A stretch of DNA of 64,000 nucleotides. Origin: Methylicorpusculum oleiharenae. Its GTDB lineage: Bacteria > Pseudomonadota > Gammaproteobacteria > Methylococcales > Methylomonadaceae. A program made the translations under genes and the position numbers. Where the stretch lies: NCBI RefSeq assembly GCF_009828925.2, contig NZ_WUTY02000001.1, positions 4,556,492-4,620,491 on the forward strand, in the 5' to 3' direction. Every line of letters starts with the position of its first letter. Within the stretch, counting starts at the first letter, position 1. Below are positions 37,192-47,600 of this stretch, one piece after another. A model generated the notes under the pieces. The model had not been told where the DNA came from. It did no database searches and saw only the letters and a list, made by a program, of their open reading frames with translations.

Positions 37192-37821
37192 TTAGCCTGT
37201 TTCCAAACGGATTTTCTGAAACACCAGCAGCCGGTTGTTAGCGGGCATCGCATGATCATCGACAAGATTCATTCCCGCGTTTTGCGCTTCAGCCGCAACC
37301 GCCTCGAAATCACGGATGCCACTTAATAAATCCCGCGCTTTAAGCGACTGGTCAAAAAATTCATTACTGGCGCTGGTGTATTGCCCGTTATAGTTAAAAG
37401 GCCCATAAATACAGACTGTTGCATCCTCTGCCAACAAGGATTTCAAGCGGGCAAACAATACCGTCACATCCTGCCATGACATGATGTGCAATGTATTGGC
37501 GGTAAACAACGCCTCAATACGGGTGCATGGCCAGACCGCATCATTCACATCCAGCGCCACCGGTGACTTGAGGTTACTCAAGCCGGCTTCACTTATCCAT
37601 TGCTCGATACCCGGCAAATACTCCGCTCTGTCAGCAGGCTGCCAGATCACATGCGGCAGATGACCGGCAAAATGGCACGCATGCTGACCTGTCCCGCTGC
37701 CGATTTCCCATACGGTTAGCGGCTTGACGAATATCTGTCGCAATACGTGCAAAATAGGTTCTTTGTTATTCTCACATGCCTGAGAGAAGGGTTTAGGCTG
37801 ATTCAAACGCAAATGCTCCAA
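37192..37821 (-). CDS. DUF938 SAM-dependent methyltransferase-like protein
   Basis: A 209-residue protein of the DUF938 family. It opens with a family-typical FSQACENNKEPILHVL, followed by SAM motif I VWEIGSGTGQHACHFA and WQPADRAEYLPGI. ALFTANTLHIMSW and CIYGPFNYNGQYTS are strongly conserved family segments. The family is predicted to be methyltransferases, but no substrate is established. It is divergent from the GNAT-type gene 48 bp away. Confidence 0.85.
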   Translation of the reverse strand: MEHLRLNQPKPFSQACENNKEPILHVLRQIFVKPLTVWEIGSGTGQHACHFAGHLPHVIWQPADRAEYLPGIEQWISEAGLSNLKSPVALDVNDAVWPCTRIEALFTANTLHIMSWQDVTVLFARLKSLLAEDATVCIYGPFNYNGQYTSASNEFFDQSLKARDLLSGIRDFEAVAAEAQNAGMNLVDDHAMPANNRLLVFQKIRLETG

Positions 37822-37869
37822 AAAGTGATAATCTCTAACTAACTCCGATTTAACCCGTCAGTTTTAAAG

Positions 37870-39003
37870 ATGATTGTAAAACAGCTATCCAGCCTCAGTG
37901 AAATCGATAAAGACCAGTGGAACAGCCTGACCGGTTTCACTTACCCGTTTCTGCGACACGAATTTCTGAACGCATTGGAACAATCCGGTGCAGTCTGCGC
38001 GCAAACCGGCTGGGAACCCAAACATCTGCTGGTCTATGAAAATAATGAACTGATCGCACTGATGCCGCTATACCTTAAACATCACTCCCAAGGCGAGTAT
38101 GTGTTCGACCATCAGTGGGCTCAGGCTTATCAGCAACAAGGCCAGGACTATTATCCCAAATGGCTGACCGCGGTTCCTTATTCACCTTGTCAGGGTCCCC
38201 GAATCATTATTCAGAACACAGTCAACTCATCAGAAGTCGTCGCGTTACTGATTGCTTTTATACAGGAACAGTCCGCGATACAAGGCATTTCATCCTGGCA
38301 TTGTCTGTTTCCCGTCAACGACCAAGCCGAATTGCTAGAGGGAGCCGGTTTACTGCTTAGATCTGACGTGCAGTTTCATTGGCATAACCTGGGTTACCGG
38401 GATTTTGCCGATTATCTGGCGCGTTTTTCTTCCGCTAAACGCAAGCAGGTCAAACGCGAACGGCGCCGGGTAGACGAACAAGGCATTCACTTTCTGCACC
38501 TGCGAGGAAGCGAGATTTCCGAATCACAATGGACCGCTTTTTACCTGTTTTACCAAATGACTTACATCAAACGCGGCATGCGGCCTTATTTGCCGCTGGA
38601 TTTTTTTCTAAACATTGCAGCTACAATGCCGGAGAATTTATTACTTATCCTGGCCGTTAAAGACGAGCGCTATGTGGGTGCAGCATTGAGTCTACTCAGC
38701 GAAACGACACTTTACGGCCGTTATTGGGGATGTTACGAAGAGTTTAACAGCCTGCATTTCGAGGCGTGCTACTATCAAGGCCTCGATTATTGCCTTCTCA
38801 ATAAGCTGAGCCATTTTGATTCCGGTGCTCAGGGCGAACACAAAATCACCCGAGGTTTCGAGCCGGTTTTGACCCATTCCGCACACTGGCTGCAAAATCA
38901 GGACTTTGCGCAGGCCATCAAACGATTTCTTGATCGCGAGCAAAAACACATAGAACAATACCGTGATTACGCACAAACCCTGCTGCCGTTTAAACAAACG
39001 TAG
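37870..39003 (+). CDS. GNAT-like acetyltransferase, DUF482/FemAB type
   Basis: A 377-residue protein with the DUF482 pattern: FLRHEFLNALEQSG near the start, AVPYSPCQGPR in the first half, and the GNAT-like core HWHNLGYRDFADYLARFSSAKRKQVKRERR and RYWGCYEEFNSLHFEACYYQGL. Such proteins are annotated as peptidogalycan or FemAB-like acyl/aminoacyl transferases of unknown substrate. Its TAG stop lies inside the left REP sequence of the following transposase unit. Confidence 0.8.
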   Translation: MIVKQLSSLSEIDKDQWNSLTGFTYPFLRHEFLNALEQSGAVCAQTGWEPKHLLVYENNELIALMPLYLKHHSQGEYVFDHQWAQAYQQQGQDYYPKWLTAVPYSPCQGPRIIIQNTVNSSEVVALLIAFIQEQSAIQGISSWHCLFPVNDQAELLEGAGLLLRSDVQFHWHNLGYRDFADYLARFSSAKRKQVKRERRRVDEQGIHFLHLRGSEISESQWTAFYLFYQMTYIKRGMRPYLPLDFFLNIAATMPENLLLILAVKDERYVGAALSLLSETTLYGRYWGCYEEFNSLHFEACYYQGLDYCLLNKLSHFDSGAQGEHKITRGFEPVLTHSAHWLQNQDFAQAIKRFLDREQKHIEQYRDYAQTLLPFKQT

Positions 39004-39030
39004 CCTGGATGGAGCAAAGCGGAATCCGGG
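39000..39030 (+). repeat. REP sequence, left copy
   Basis: A 31-bp sequence beginning GTAGCCTGGATGG that can fold with CCTGGAT pairing to ATCCGGG. It matches the right copy at 39605-39635 (read on the other strand) at 24 of 31 positions, and differences in the stem are compensatory. It overlaps the stop codon of the preceding gene. Such sequences are the substrates of REP-associated tyrosine transposases. Confidence 0.8.
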
Positions 39031-39069
39031 CCGAATCCACGTCCACCCAAAAAACGTAGAGGCCTAGCA

Positions 39070-39597
39070 ATGGTTTTATACCGACGAAATCGAATTGAAG
39101 GTGGAACGTATTTTTTCACGGTCACACTGAGAAATCGTCAATCGGATATTCTGGTACGGCATGTTGAACTTTTGCGAGAGGCTTTTCGTTCTGTAAAGAA
39201 GCAACATCCTTTTACGATTGATGCAGTTGTGATTTTGCCGGATCATCTACATACAATTTGGACACTTCCCAAAGGTGATGCCGATTACTCAGGACGATGG
39301 AGAGCCATCAAAGCCCAATTTACTTTTCAACTCAAAAAAACCGGATTAACTTTGACTCAGGATAAACGCGGTGAGCATCAATTATGGCAAAGACGGTTTT
39401 GGGAACACACCATCCGTGACGACAACGATTTTAACCGGCATGTCGATTACATTCACTGGAATCCCATAAAACATGGATTGACTCAAAGTGCAACAGACTG
39501 GCCTCATTCTTCTTTCCATAATTACGTCAGGCTCGGCTTACTTCCGGAAAACTGGGCCATCTCGTCCTCCAAAAATGCTGAACATTATGGTGAATAA
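39070..39597 (+). CDS. REP-associated tyrosine transposase (RAYT)
   Basis: A 175-residue Y1-HUH transposase related to IS200/IS605 TnpA. The HUH pair is His59-x-His61 in LPDHLHTIW and the catalytic Tyr127 is in HVDYIHWNPIKHGL. The N-terminus RRNRIEGGTYFFTVTL is typical of RAYTs. It is flanked by two inverted REP sequences, the arrangement expected for a RAYT and the REPs it mobilises or maintains. The gene is intact, so activity is plausible. Confidence 0.93.
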   Translation: MVLYRRNRIEGGTYFFTVTLRNRQSDILVRHVELLREAFRSVKKQHPFTIDAVVILPDHLHTIWTLPKGDADYSGRWRAIKAQFTFQLKKTGLTLTQDKRGEHQLWQRRFWEHTIRDDNDFNRHVDYIHWNPIKHGLTQSATDWPHSSFHNYVRLGLLPENWAISSSKNAEHYGE

Positions 39598-39604
39598 TAG
39601 GAAA

Positions 39605-39635
39605 CCCGTATTACGCTACGCTGCATACGGGCTAC
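39605..39635 (-). repeat. REP sequence, right copy
   Basis: Read on the minus strand it begins GTAGCCCGTATGC and ends ATACGGG; the stem CCCGTAT/ATACGGG is perfect. It is the inverted partner of the left REP. A run of eight T follows on the plus strand (39636-39643), so it may also end transcription of the transposase gene. Confidence 0.8.
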
Positions 39636-39646
39636 TTTTTTTTGAT

Positions 39647-41239
39647 CTAACTGATATTCTGGCTCAACAAATAATCTTCGTAATTACCACTAAAGTCGTT
39701 AATGCCGTCCGGTGTCAATTCAATGATGCGGGTCGCTAGCGATGAGACGAACTCACGGTCGTGACTGACGAAAATCAGCGTACCGGGATAATTTTCCAGG
39801 GCATTGTTCAATGATTCTATCGATTCCATGTCCAAATGGTTGGTCGGCTCATCCATGATCATGATGTTGGGCTTTTGCAATATCAGCTTGCCGAACAATA
39901 ACCGGCCCTGCTCTCCGCCCGAAACCACCTTGACCGATTTGTTGATATCATCTTGCGAGAACAACATCCGGCCCAGTGTGCCGCGTATGGTTTGGTCATC
40001 ATCCGTTTCTTTGCGCCATTGCCCCATCCATTCGATCAAGCTTAGATCTTCTTCAAAATCGGAGGCATGATCCTGGGCAAAATAGCCTATATCGGAATTC
40101 TCCGACCATTTGATTTCGCCGGCATCGGGTGTCAAATCGCCCACCAGTGTGCGTAACAGCGTGGACTTGCCGATACCGTTGGGCCCGATTACGGCAACAC
40201 GCTCACCGACACTGACCATTAAATTCAGGTTTTTGAATAAGGGCTCTGCGCCATAGCCTTTGGTGAGATTGTCAACTTCCACCGCCAATCGAAACAGTTT
40301 TTTATCCTGGTCGAAACGGATGAACGGATTAACCCGGCTGGATGGTTTGACTTCATCCAGTTTGATTTTATCGATCAATTTAGCCCGCGAGGTGGCCTGC
40401 TTGGCTTTGGAGGCATTCGCCGAAAAACGGCTGACGAATGTTTGCAATTCAGCAATCTGGGCTTTTTTCTTGGCATTTTCCGACAACAAGCGATCGCGTA
40501 CTTGCGTAACGGCGGTCATGTATTCGTCGTAATTACCCGGATAAACTCTCAACTCGCCGTAATCCATATCCGCCATGTGGGTGCAGATACTGTTCAAGAA
40601 ATGCCGGTCATGCGAGATGATAATCATCGTGCTGTTGCGCTGGCTCAACACACCTTCCAGCCAGCGGATCGTGTTGATATCCAGGTTGTTGGTCGGCTCA
40701 TCCAGCAACAAAATATCAGGATCGGCGAACAAGGCTTGAGCCAGCAGCACGCGCAACTTCCAGCCCGGTGCAACGGCACTCATCAAGCCATAGTGTTGCT
40801 CAATCGGGATATCGAGACCCAACAGCAAATCACCGGCTCGGGATTCGGCGGTATAACCGTCCATTTCACCGTACTGCACTTCCAGTTCGGCAACGTGCAT
40901 GCCCTCTTCTTCGGTCATTTCCGGCAAACCGTAAATACGATCACGTTCCAGTTTGATCCGCCACAGGTCTTTGTGGCCCATGATGACGGTATCGATAACG
41001 GTATAGTTTTCAAAAGCAAACTGATCCTGACGCAGGTTCCCGATACGCTCGTTTGGCGACGTACTGACATTGCCCTGTGTCGGATCGAGATCGCCGCTCA
41101 GGATTTTCATGAAGGTGGATTTGCCGCATCCGTTAGCGCCGATTAGGCCGTAGCGGTTGCCTTCGCCGAATTTGACGGAAATATTTTCGAAGAGGGGTTT
41201 AGCCCCGAATTGCATGGTGATATTGGCAGTAGAAATCAA
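39647..41239 (-). CDS. ABC-F protein, YbiT-like
   Basis: About 530 residues with two ABC ATPase domains and no membrane part. The first Walker A is GANGCGKST, the second GPNGIGKST; signatures are of the LSAVAPGWK and VVSGGEQGR type, and a charged linker lies between. N-terminal TANITMQFG through RLRQDQ-like segments agrees with E. coli YbiT (530 residues), a ribosome-associated translation factor. A TTG at 41239 gives that length; the open frame to 41344 adds 35 residues without family sequence. No clear ribosome binding site is visible. Confidence 0.88.
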   Translation of the reverse strand: MISTANITMQFGAKPLFENISVKFGEGNRYGLIGANGCGKSTFMKILSGDLDPTQGNVSTSPNERIGNLRQDQFAFENYTVIDTVIMGHKDLWRIKLERDRIYGLPEMTEEEGMHVAELEVQYGEMDGYTAESRAGDLLLGLDIPIEQHYGLMSAVAPGWKLRVLLAQALFADPDILLLDEPTNNLDINTIRWLEGVLSQRNSTMIIISHDRHFLNSICTHMADMDYGELRVYPGNYDEYMTAVTQVRDRLLSENAKKKAQIAELQTFVSRFSANASKAKQATSRAKLIDKIKLDEVKPSSRVNPFIRFDQDKKLFRLAVEVDNLTKGYGAEPLFKNLNLMVSVGERVAVIGPNGIGKSTLLRTLVGDLTPDAGEIKWSENSDIGYFAQDHASDFEEDLSLIEWMGQWRKETDDDQTIRGTLGRMLFSQDDINKSVKVVSGGEQGRLLFGKLILQKPNIMIMDEPTNHLDMESIESLNNALENYPGTLIFVSHDREFVSSLATRIIELTPDGINDFSGNYEDYLLSQNIS

Positions 41240-41486
41240 GGTGTTGTATCCGAAATGTGGTCGATAAAGTGGTGATGAAGAAAAAAAGATGGGCTCGACA
41301 GCGAAGCTTGTCAATTGCATGATTGCGCCGACTTTTGACATCATAAAAAGGCTTAAGTCGCAGGCAATTTTTCAGCTGACCATCCTACCATTTTCGAGCG
41401 TTTTAAAGTAGCCCAAAGTAATGAGCAACGAGTAAACAAGACTCAAAAATGACGGCTGTCAGCCTTGCTGAAATGTCGCTAGATCG

Positions 41487-42017
41487 TTAATAAAGCGTGC
41501 CGGATAACTCGACATGCGTCAAATAGAGACGGGTGTCAAATTCCAGCTGATGATAATCCGGCTCCATGTGCGCGCACAGTTGGTAAAACGCTTTGTTATG
41601 GTCTTTTTCACGCAAATGGGCCAGTTCGTGGACCACAATCATTCTGAGAAACTCAACCGGCATTTTTTTAAAGACAGCCGCCACCCGGATTTCATTCTTA
41701 GCTTTAAGCCGTGAACCTTGAACGCGCGAAATCTGGGTATGCAGGCCCAATGCATCATTTAGCACGCTAATTTTATCGTCATAAGCCACTTTGCTCAGCG
41801 GCGATGACATTTTGAGACGTTCATTTTTAAGGCTCATGACATATTGATACAAAGCCTTGTCAGTCCTGATTTCATGGGCTGCAGGATAGCGCTTTAAAAT
41901 TTGCTCACCCAACTGATCGGCATTGATCAATGACTTGACCCGCTCAATAACCGGCTCCGGATAGCCGCCCAGGTAACTTAGCGATTTCATAGGTTGTTGA
42001 TTTATTGTCGTTGACAT
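41487..42017 (-). CDS. DUF45/YgjP-like metallopeptidase
   Basis: About 176 residues. The zinc-binding motif HELAHLREKDHNKAFY near the C-terminus (HExxH plus a third His) is that of the DUF45/YgjP family of metal-dependent hydrolases. The upstream half is helical and basic. I start at ATG 42017 (MSTTINQQ); six more codons are open upstream. It is the last ordinary chromosomal gene before the remnants and the BREX locus. Confidence 0.82.
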   Translation of the reverse strand: MSTTINQQPMKSLSYLGGYPEPVIERVKSLINADQLGEQILKRYPAAHEIRTDKALYQYVMSLKNERLKMSSPLSKVAYDDKISVLNDALGLHTQISRVQGSRLKAKNEIRVAAVFKKMPVEFLRMIVVHELAHLREKDHNKAFYQLCAHMEPDYHQLEFDTRLYLTHVELSGTLY

Positions 42018-42109
42018 TGCGGTTGCTCGTTCCAAAACATATTTTAAGCGAACGTATCGGTAAGTGGTTTTTCCAGACCGGCAAAGATGAGGTTTTAATT
42101 GGCCAAAGG

Positions 42110-42395
42110 ATTCTCATCAATAGGATCCAGCGGCGTGATCTAGTAATACTAGTTTTCATAAGCCTCAATCAAAGCCACCCGTATTTCCATTTCATCCGTT
42201 TCCGGTTTGCACTCTTCTTGAAAAATAAACTAAAGTCGTTGAAACGCCTCAAACAATCCTCGTCACTGCGGATTGGTTTAATAGACATTGATAGTCTCGG
42301 TATTAATTTTATCGTATTGGCCCTGGATGCCAGCGAAATTTACATTAGTCTCCAAAAATTCAGCAATTCTCATTTTAAAACCCTACCCGGAGAGG
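42110..42395 (-). pseudogene. higBA-type toxin-antitoxin remnant
   Basis: On the minus strand, NFAGIQGQYDKINTETI (near 42300-42350) matches the C-terminal end of HigB mRNA-interferase toxins (usual text ...GTHAQYDKIDAETI). It is followed by MSIKPIRSDEDC from an ATG at 42288, the start of the HigA/COG5499 antitoxin. The antitoxin then needs a frameshift to reach EECKPETDEMEIRVALIEAYEN, and two stops interrupt YENxYYxITPLDPID. Most of HigB is missing, cut at the transposase remnant. Both genes are dead. Confidence 0.65.
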
Positions 42396-42709
42396 AATTG
42401 TGCCGTTGAGTCCTTTAGGCATAAACTGCACCAAATGATCCCAGCCATCGAATGGAAGATACTGCATTAAAGCGCGAAGATGTTTTAAAAAAGTCCGTCG
42501 TGAGGGTAGAAAACCGCGCATACCAGGGTAATTGGCATCGACCCAATCCAGCGTGGTATGAAGCAAACAGGCGAGTAGCACCAGTGTGGCCATCAAATTC
42601 GCTAAAGGGTGTTGACCGTGACCGAAGTTATGGTCGAAATGATAACCGTGGTTCTTGAGCACGTTATTGTTTTCGTTTTCGTCGGTTTCCCCCTGTATCA
42701 GGATAGTTG
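42375..42709 (-). pseudogene. Transposase C-terminal remnant
   Basis: A minus-strand frame reads NNVLKNHGYHFDHNFGHGQH, then LLACLLHTTLDWVDANY, LPSRRTFLKHLRAL and LPFDGWDHLVQFM. This is the C-terminal text of a transposase family in which KNxGYHFEHNFGHG is strongly conserved. Only about 95-110 residues remain and no upstream part is visible. It abuts the truncated HigB sequence, so the insertion probably broke that gene. Confidence 0.7.
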
Positions 42710-42721
42710 TTCGAAGCCCTG

Positions 42722-43228
42722 ATGAAAATCAGTGAGCCCTATGATTATGACGATTTGTCATTTGATGACTATAAAAAGCTGATCATCCTGTCTATTGCTG
42801 CCTGGAATATAGCCAATATGCCTGAAGAGCAGCGCGCCGAACAGGCACTTGAGTTTCTTATGAGCATGCCGGTGTTAAAGGAGGAAATGGCAAGGGATTT
42901 GGAAACGGCGCTCAACGATCAAGAGCATCCACCGGTATCTCTGGTGATGGCGCATATGATGAAGGTATTGATGCGACAAAAACTGGAGTTTTATCCCAAC
43001 GATGATCGAATGGTAGCCGATTACAAGGTAATGAAGCAGTGGACCATGACCGGTGTCTTCATAACAATCTCCCCCTTTCTGAAATCCTGCCAATTTGTAA
43101 CGATTACTAATGATTTAACCTGTTTTATGTGGTTCCGTTGCTATACTATTTCTTTTAGAATGAGTCCCATTAAAACATTCAGCGCTGAGTTCAAAGACGA
43201 TGGAAGACAGATGGCTATCCGTAGATGA
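42722..43228 (+). CDS. Conserved hypothetical protein, C-terminus uncertain
   Basis: The first 110 residues from ATG 42722 look protein-like: MKISEPYDYDDLSFDDYKKL, AAWNIANMPEEQRAEQALEFL and VMRQKLEFYPNDDRMVADY-type helices. I do not recognise a named family. After about residue 115 the composition changes (ISPFLKSCQFVTITNDL) and the frame runs over the putative BREX promoter and into the HTH gene, so the real protein probably ends earlier by damage or frameshift. The region also lies beside the transposase remnant. Confidence 0.35.
   Translation: MKISEPYDYDDLSFDDYKKLIILSIAAWNIANMPEEQRAEQALEFLMSMPVLKEEMARDLETALNDQEHPPVSLVMAHMMKVLMRQKLEFYPNDDRMVADYKVMKQWTMTGVFITISPFLKSCQFVTITNDLTCFMWFRCYTISFRMSPIKTFSAEFKDDGRQMAIRR
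43118..43147 (+). promoter_or_regulatory. Possible extended -10 promoter of the BREX operon
   Basis: TGCTATACT at 43139-43147 is a good extended -10 (TGn then TATACT). No good -35 is seen at 17 bp, which an extended -10 can tolerate; TTAACC lies 20 bp upstream. It is about 55 bp before the first gene of the operon. Confidence 0.35.
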
Positions 43229-43403
43229 AATTTGTGATTATCTCGGCGTAAAGCGGGATACGGTTTACAAGTGGATCAATGACAAATCGATGCCTGCTCA
43301 TCGTGTTGGTCGGCTTTGGAAATTTAAGAAAGAGCAAGTTGATGCCTGGGTTGAGGCCGGTGGTGGTGCTGAGCAGACAAAAAGGCATCCGGATACAGAA
43401 TGA
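43200..43403 (+). CDS. Excisionase-type helix-turn-helix protein
   Basis: A 67-residue MerR/excisionase-like DNA-binding protein: WLSVDEICDYLGVKRDTVYKW (recognition helix), then MPAHRVGRLWKF as the wing and KEQVDAWV. It overlaps brxA by 4 bp (ATGA), so it is the first gene of the BREX operon and a candidate regulator of it. Small HTH genes commonly stand at the head of type 1 BREX loci. The direction of control (repressor or activator) cannot be read from the sequence. Confidence 0.8.
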   Translation: MEDRWLSVDEICDYLGVKRDTVYKWINDKSMPAHRVGRLWKFKKEQVDAWVEAGGGAEQTKRHPDTE

Positions 43404-44014
43404 ATCACGACAGGTATAGTATGTCATTTACGACCGGCGGACTTTTTCGCCGAGAATCGGTGATATTTGCTGTACTGTACCTTGAGCTTAATGATTGGAC
43501 TATTGTTCGAGATAAAGTCCTCTCGGAAAATTTATTACAAGCCAGAACACTCAGTACTTCTAAACGTGTCTGTCGAGAAATCATTTCCCGGTTAAAAAAT
43601 CTTTGCCCTACTGAGCTGGACTTGCTTGTAACAACTAATTCGCAAGAGCAAGGCTATCTTTTGTGGCTCGCAATTTGTCGTCGGTACCGGTTTATTGGTG
43701 ACTTTGCTATTGAAGTTCTTCGAGAGCGATACATCACGCTAAAAAACCATTTGAGTTATGAAGACTTTGATTTCTTTTTCAACAAAAAATCGGAATGGCA
43801 TACCGAGCTTGATGACATCAGCCTAACTACCAGAAATAAACTTCGCCAGGTTCTGTTCAAGATTCTGAGAGAAGCAGAACTCCTAACGCCAAAAATTAGC
43901 ATCAATGCGGCCATACTGAGTTACAGGATTTTGGCAGCAATACCGCCTGATAAGCGTAATGACCTCTTATTTTTTCCAGCGTTCGAATCTGACTTAAAAG
44001 GAATGACAAGGTGA
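43400..44014 (+). CDS. brxA: BrxA (DUF1819)
   Basis: A 204-residue protein of the BrxA/DUF1819 family. Typical text is YSMSFTTGGLFRRESV at the start, then RTLSTSKRVCREIISRL and LWLAICRRYRFIGDFAIEVLRERY. BrxA is a small DNA-binding, helical BREX component needed for full phage defence in some type 1 systems. It overlaps the HTH gene by 4 bp and brxB by 4 bp (GTGA), showing tight coupling. Confidence 0.92.
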   Translation: MNHDRYSMSFTTGGLFRRESVIFAVLYLELNDWTIVRDKVLSENLLQARTLSTSKRVCREIISRLKNLCPTELDLLVTTNSQEQGYLLWLAICRRYRFIGDFAIEVLRERYITLKNHLSYEDFDFFFNKKSEWHTELDDISLTTRNKLRQVLFKILREAELLTPKISINAAILSYRILAAIPPDKRNDLLFFPAFESDLKGMTR

Positions 44015-44622
44015 GGACAGATAGTGCAAAAAAATCGATGCAGGAGAGATTTCAACATCTCTTTGCGGTGATCTCCGGACAACGATTTCTTAATAAACAA
44101 GGCTTAGGAAACGAGGTGCCTTTTTTCATTTGCCCCTTTAAACCCGAAGAAGCTAATGAGATGGACAAGCTGCAGCGCCAATTAGTTAATCGGCTAGAGC
44201 AGGCGGGGGTCCGGATATTAGAGATCAACCTGTATGACCTCTCTATCGAAATACTCAAAAGTCGGGAAATTTGGGAACAGGTTCTTGATATGGAAGTATC
44301 AGTTTCCAAGGATCAGTTTAAGGAATTGTTACAAGGAGTGCTTGATCCCGAGGCTCATCTTACCCCGGCCATTGCCGTCAAACTAAGGGACAGTGATTTT
44401 GATGTGCTATTCCTTTCAGGCGTTGGCGAGGTGTTCCCTTATATTCGCTCACATAATGTCTTGAATAACTTACAGAGCACCGCAAAAGAAAAGCCAACCG
44501 TCCTATTTTTTCCGGGTGCCTACACCCACTCGCTGGAATCAGGAGCCTCGCTCGATCTATTTGGCAAACTCCATGACGACAAGTATTACCGCGCATTTAA
44601 CCTATTTCATTGTGAAGCATAA
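44011..44622 (+). CDS. brxB: BrxB (DUF1788)
   Basis: A 203-residue protein of the DUF1788/BrxB family. Segments MQERFQHLFAVISGQRFL, VPFFICPFKPEEANEM and VLFLSGVGEVFPYIRSHNVLNNLQ, and the C-terminal TVLFFPGAY are family hallmarks. BrxB is required for type 1 BREX function, but its activity is not known; it is thought to link complex subunits. It starts with GTG inside the brxA stop and lies 14 bp before brxC. Confidence 0.92.
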   Translation: MRTDSAKKSMQERFQHLFAVISGQRFLNKQGLGNEVPFFICPFKPEEANEMDKLQRQLVNRLEQAGVRILEINLYDLSIEILKSREIWEQVLDMEVSVSKDQFKELLQGVLDPEAHLTPAIAVKLRDSDFDVLFLSGVGEVFPYIRSHNVLNNLQSTAKEKPTVLFFPGAYTHSLESGASLDLFGKLHDDKYYRAFNLFHCEA

Positions 44623-44636
44623 ACGAAGGAAGCGTA

Positions 44637-47600
44637 ATGACTCTTAAGACCATTTTCCATAAGCCGGTCGACCGTCCAATAGAGGGCGTTATCAAAGCCG
44701 ATGATGAAGCAAGCCTGCGCCTTGAAATCGAAGAGTACGTCCTCACCAACGAGGTTGAAAAACGCCTAGAGTCTTTTCTTGATGCCTATAACAATTACGA
44801 AGGGGCCAACGGGGTTTGGGTATCAGGCTTTTTTGGATCGGGTAAATCGCATTTACTGAAAATGCTGGCACTGCTGCTGGAGAATCGCCAAATAGATGGC
44901 GTTACCGCCCTTGAATTGTTTTTACCTAAGTGTGGGGAAAATGAAATTCTTCGCGGCGACCTTAACCGAGCCATAAAGATTCCTTCCAAAAGTATTCTGT
45001 TTAATATTGACCAGAAAGCGGATGTCATCAGTAAAACCCAAATTGATGCACTCCTGGCTGTTTTCGTTAAAGTCTTTGATGAAACCTGCGGCTACTACGG
45101 TAAACAAGGGCATATCGCACAATTCGAACGCGATCTCGACAGCCGTGACCTGTATGAGCCATTTAAAAAGGCTTACCAAACTCTTGCAGATAAAAGCTGG
45201 CACAAAGGTCGCGAGCAAGCACTGCTGGAGGCGAAAAACATTGCCAAAGCTTATGCAGAAGTTACGTCTGGCGATGAAACTGCCGGACTCGGCATTCTCG
45301 ATAAATACCGAAGTCAATACCGTGTCTCCATCGAGGACTTTGCTGAGCAAGTCAATGCCTACATCGAAAGGCAACCCCCAGAATTCAGGCTGAACTTTTT
45401 CGTCGATGAAGTAGGGCAATATGTCTCCGACAATGTGAAGCTCATGACAAACCTGCAAACCATCGCAGAAAGTTTAGCCACTAAATGTCGTGGGCGAGCT
45501 TGGGTCATCGTCACCGCCCAAGAGGACATGGCGACTGTTGTCGGTGAGATGGGTAAGCAGCAAAGTAACGACTTTTCCAAGATTCAGGCTCGGTTTGCCA
45601 ACCGCATGAAACTGACCAGCGCCGACGTGGCTGAAGTTATCCAAAAGCGCCTACTCATGAAGAATGAGGAAGGTGTTCAATTACTAGGTGAGATCTACCA
45701 CGCGCAAGCGAACAATTTCAAAACCCTGTTCGATTTTGCAGATGGCTCTCAAACTTACCGTAACTTCCAAGATCGGGACCACTTTATTCACGGCTACCCG
45801 TTCATTCCTTACCAGTTCGCTCTATTCCAATCAGCCATTCAGAACTTGTCGCAGCACAATGCCTTTGAAGGTAAACACAGCTCGGTGGGTGAACGGTCGA
45901 TGCTGGGGGTGTTTCAGCAAGTAGCAATTCAGATTGGTGATCATCAGATTGGCCAGCTTGCCACCTTTGACTTGATGTTCGAAGGTATCAGAACAGCCCT
46001 TAAAGCCAATACTCAGCGGGCGATTCTTTTGGCGGAAAAACAGCTGGAAAACACATTAGCCATACGCCTACTAAAAGCCCTCTTTCTGGTTAAGTATGTC
46101 AAAGCATTCAAACCCAGCTTACGCAACCTTTGTGTTTTGATGTTGGAGGCTTTCAACCAAGATCTACCCGGACTTCGCAAAAAAGTTGAAGAGGCTCTAA
46201 ACCTGCTGGAGCAACAGACTTATATTCAGCGTAATGGCGAGCTTTACGAATACCTCACGGACGAAGAGAAAGACGTTGAGGAAGAAATTAAAAATACCGA
46301 GGTTGAGTCTAATGATGTCGCTGCCGAACTCGAAAAACTGGTATTCGACCATGTCATAAAAAATAAAAAAATCCGTTACGACGATAATGGCCAGGATTAT
46401 CCCTTTACCCGAAAATTGGATGAACGCTTATTCGGTCGTGAATCCGAATTGTGTATTCATATCATCAGCCCTTTTCATGAATTCGCCGATAACCAAACTT
46501 CGTTGGTCATGCATTCTTTTGGCAGGGATGAGTTATTGGTCGTTATGCCGCCCGACGACCGCTTGGTTCGTGACATTTTGATGTACAAACGAACGGAGAA
46601 ATACATTCGTCAAAATATCTCCATCACTCAACAGGAAGCAGTCAAACGGATTTTGAACGACAAGGGTTTTCAAAACCGAGAGCGTTATGACGCCTTACAA
46701 AAGCGCGTGCAAACACTCCTAGGTAAATCCAAACTCTACGTCGCGGGAAACGAAATAGAAATAGGCGTCGAAGGTGCTCAGTCTCGGATAGTTCGGGGCT
46801 TCCATGAACTGATAGCGCGCACTTATCCAAATCTGCGGATGCTGCGTGGCATTACCTATACCGAAAATGACATCGCCCAATGCCTTAAAGCCTCTCAAGA
46901 TGGGATTTTCGGTAATGATGTCGCTGCCTTAGCCGAGTCAGAGCAAGATTTACTGGCGTTTATCCAAAGCAATAATCGGGGCGGTGTACGTACTACCGTA
47001 AAATCCCTATTGGAAAAATTCGAACGCAAGCCCTACGGCTGGTATTTTGCGGCCGTACTTTGTACCTTGGCTAGCCTTTGCGCGCGTGGAAAGGTTGAGA
47101 TGCGCGTTGATGGTAATCTTCTCGAAGAATACGAATTGGAACGGGCGCTTCGCAATACCCATGGTCATGGCAATCTGGTGTTGGAACCCCAGGTTGAGTT
47201 CACCGCCTCACAGATACGTGCGCTCAAAGCATTTTATGAAGATTTCTTCGATACCCCACCTCATGCGAGCGAAGCCAAAGCACTTGGCAGTGAAACCGCT
47301 GAGGCATTCAAACAGCTAAGTCAGCAGCTCTCAAGCCTAATGGCTTTGGTCTCTCAATATCCTTTCTTGAGCGCACTCAATCCGGTGCTTGAGAAGCTAA
47401 AAGAGCTGAATGGTAAACCTTACATCTGGTATCTGACTGAGCTCGCCCGGCAAGAAGACAGTCTGCTTGCCATCAAGGAAGACGTGATCGATCCCATCCG
47501 TAAGTTCATGAGCGGCCCGCAAAAAGGCATCTTTGATGACGCGCGTAAATTTGTGCAATCTCAAGAACCTAATTTTGCCTATTTAAGTAATCAGTCATCA

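Noticed and set aside
40442-41146. 234-codon plus-strand frame opposite the ABC-F gene
   Set aside because: It is antisense to a clearly recognisable gene and has no recognisable motif of its own.
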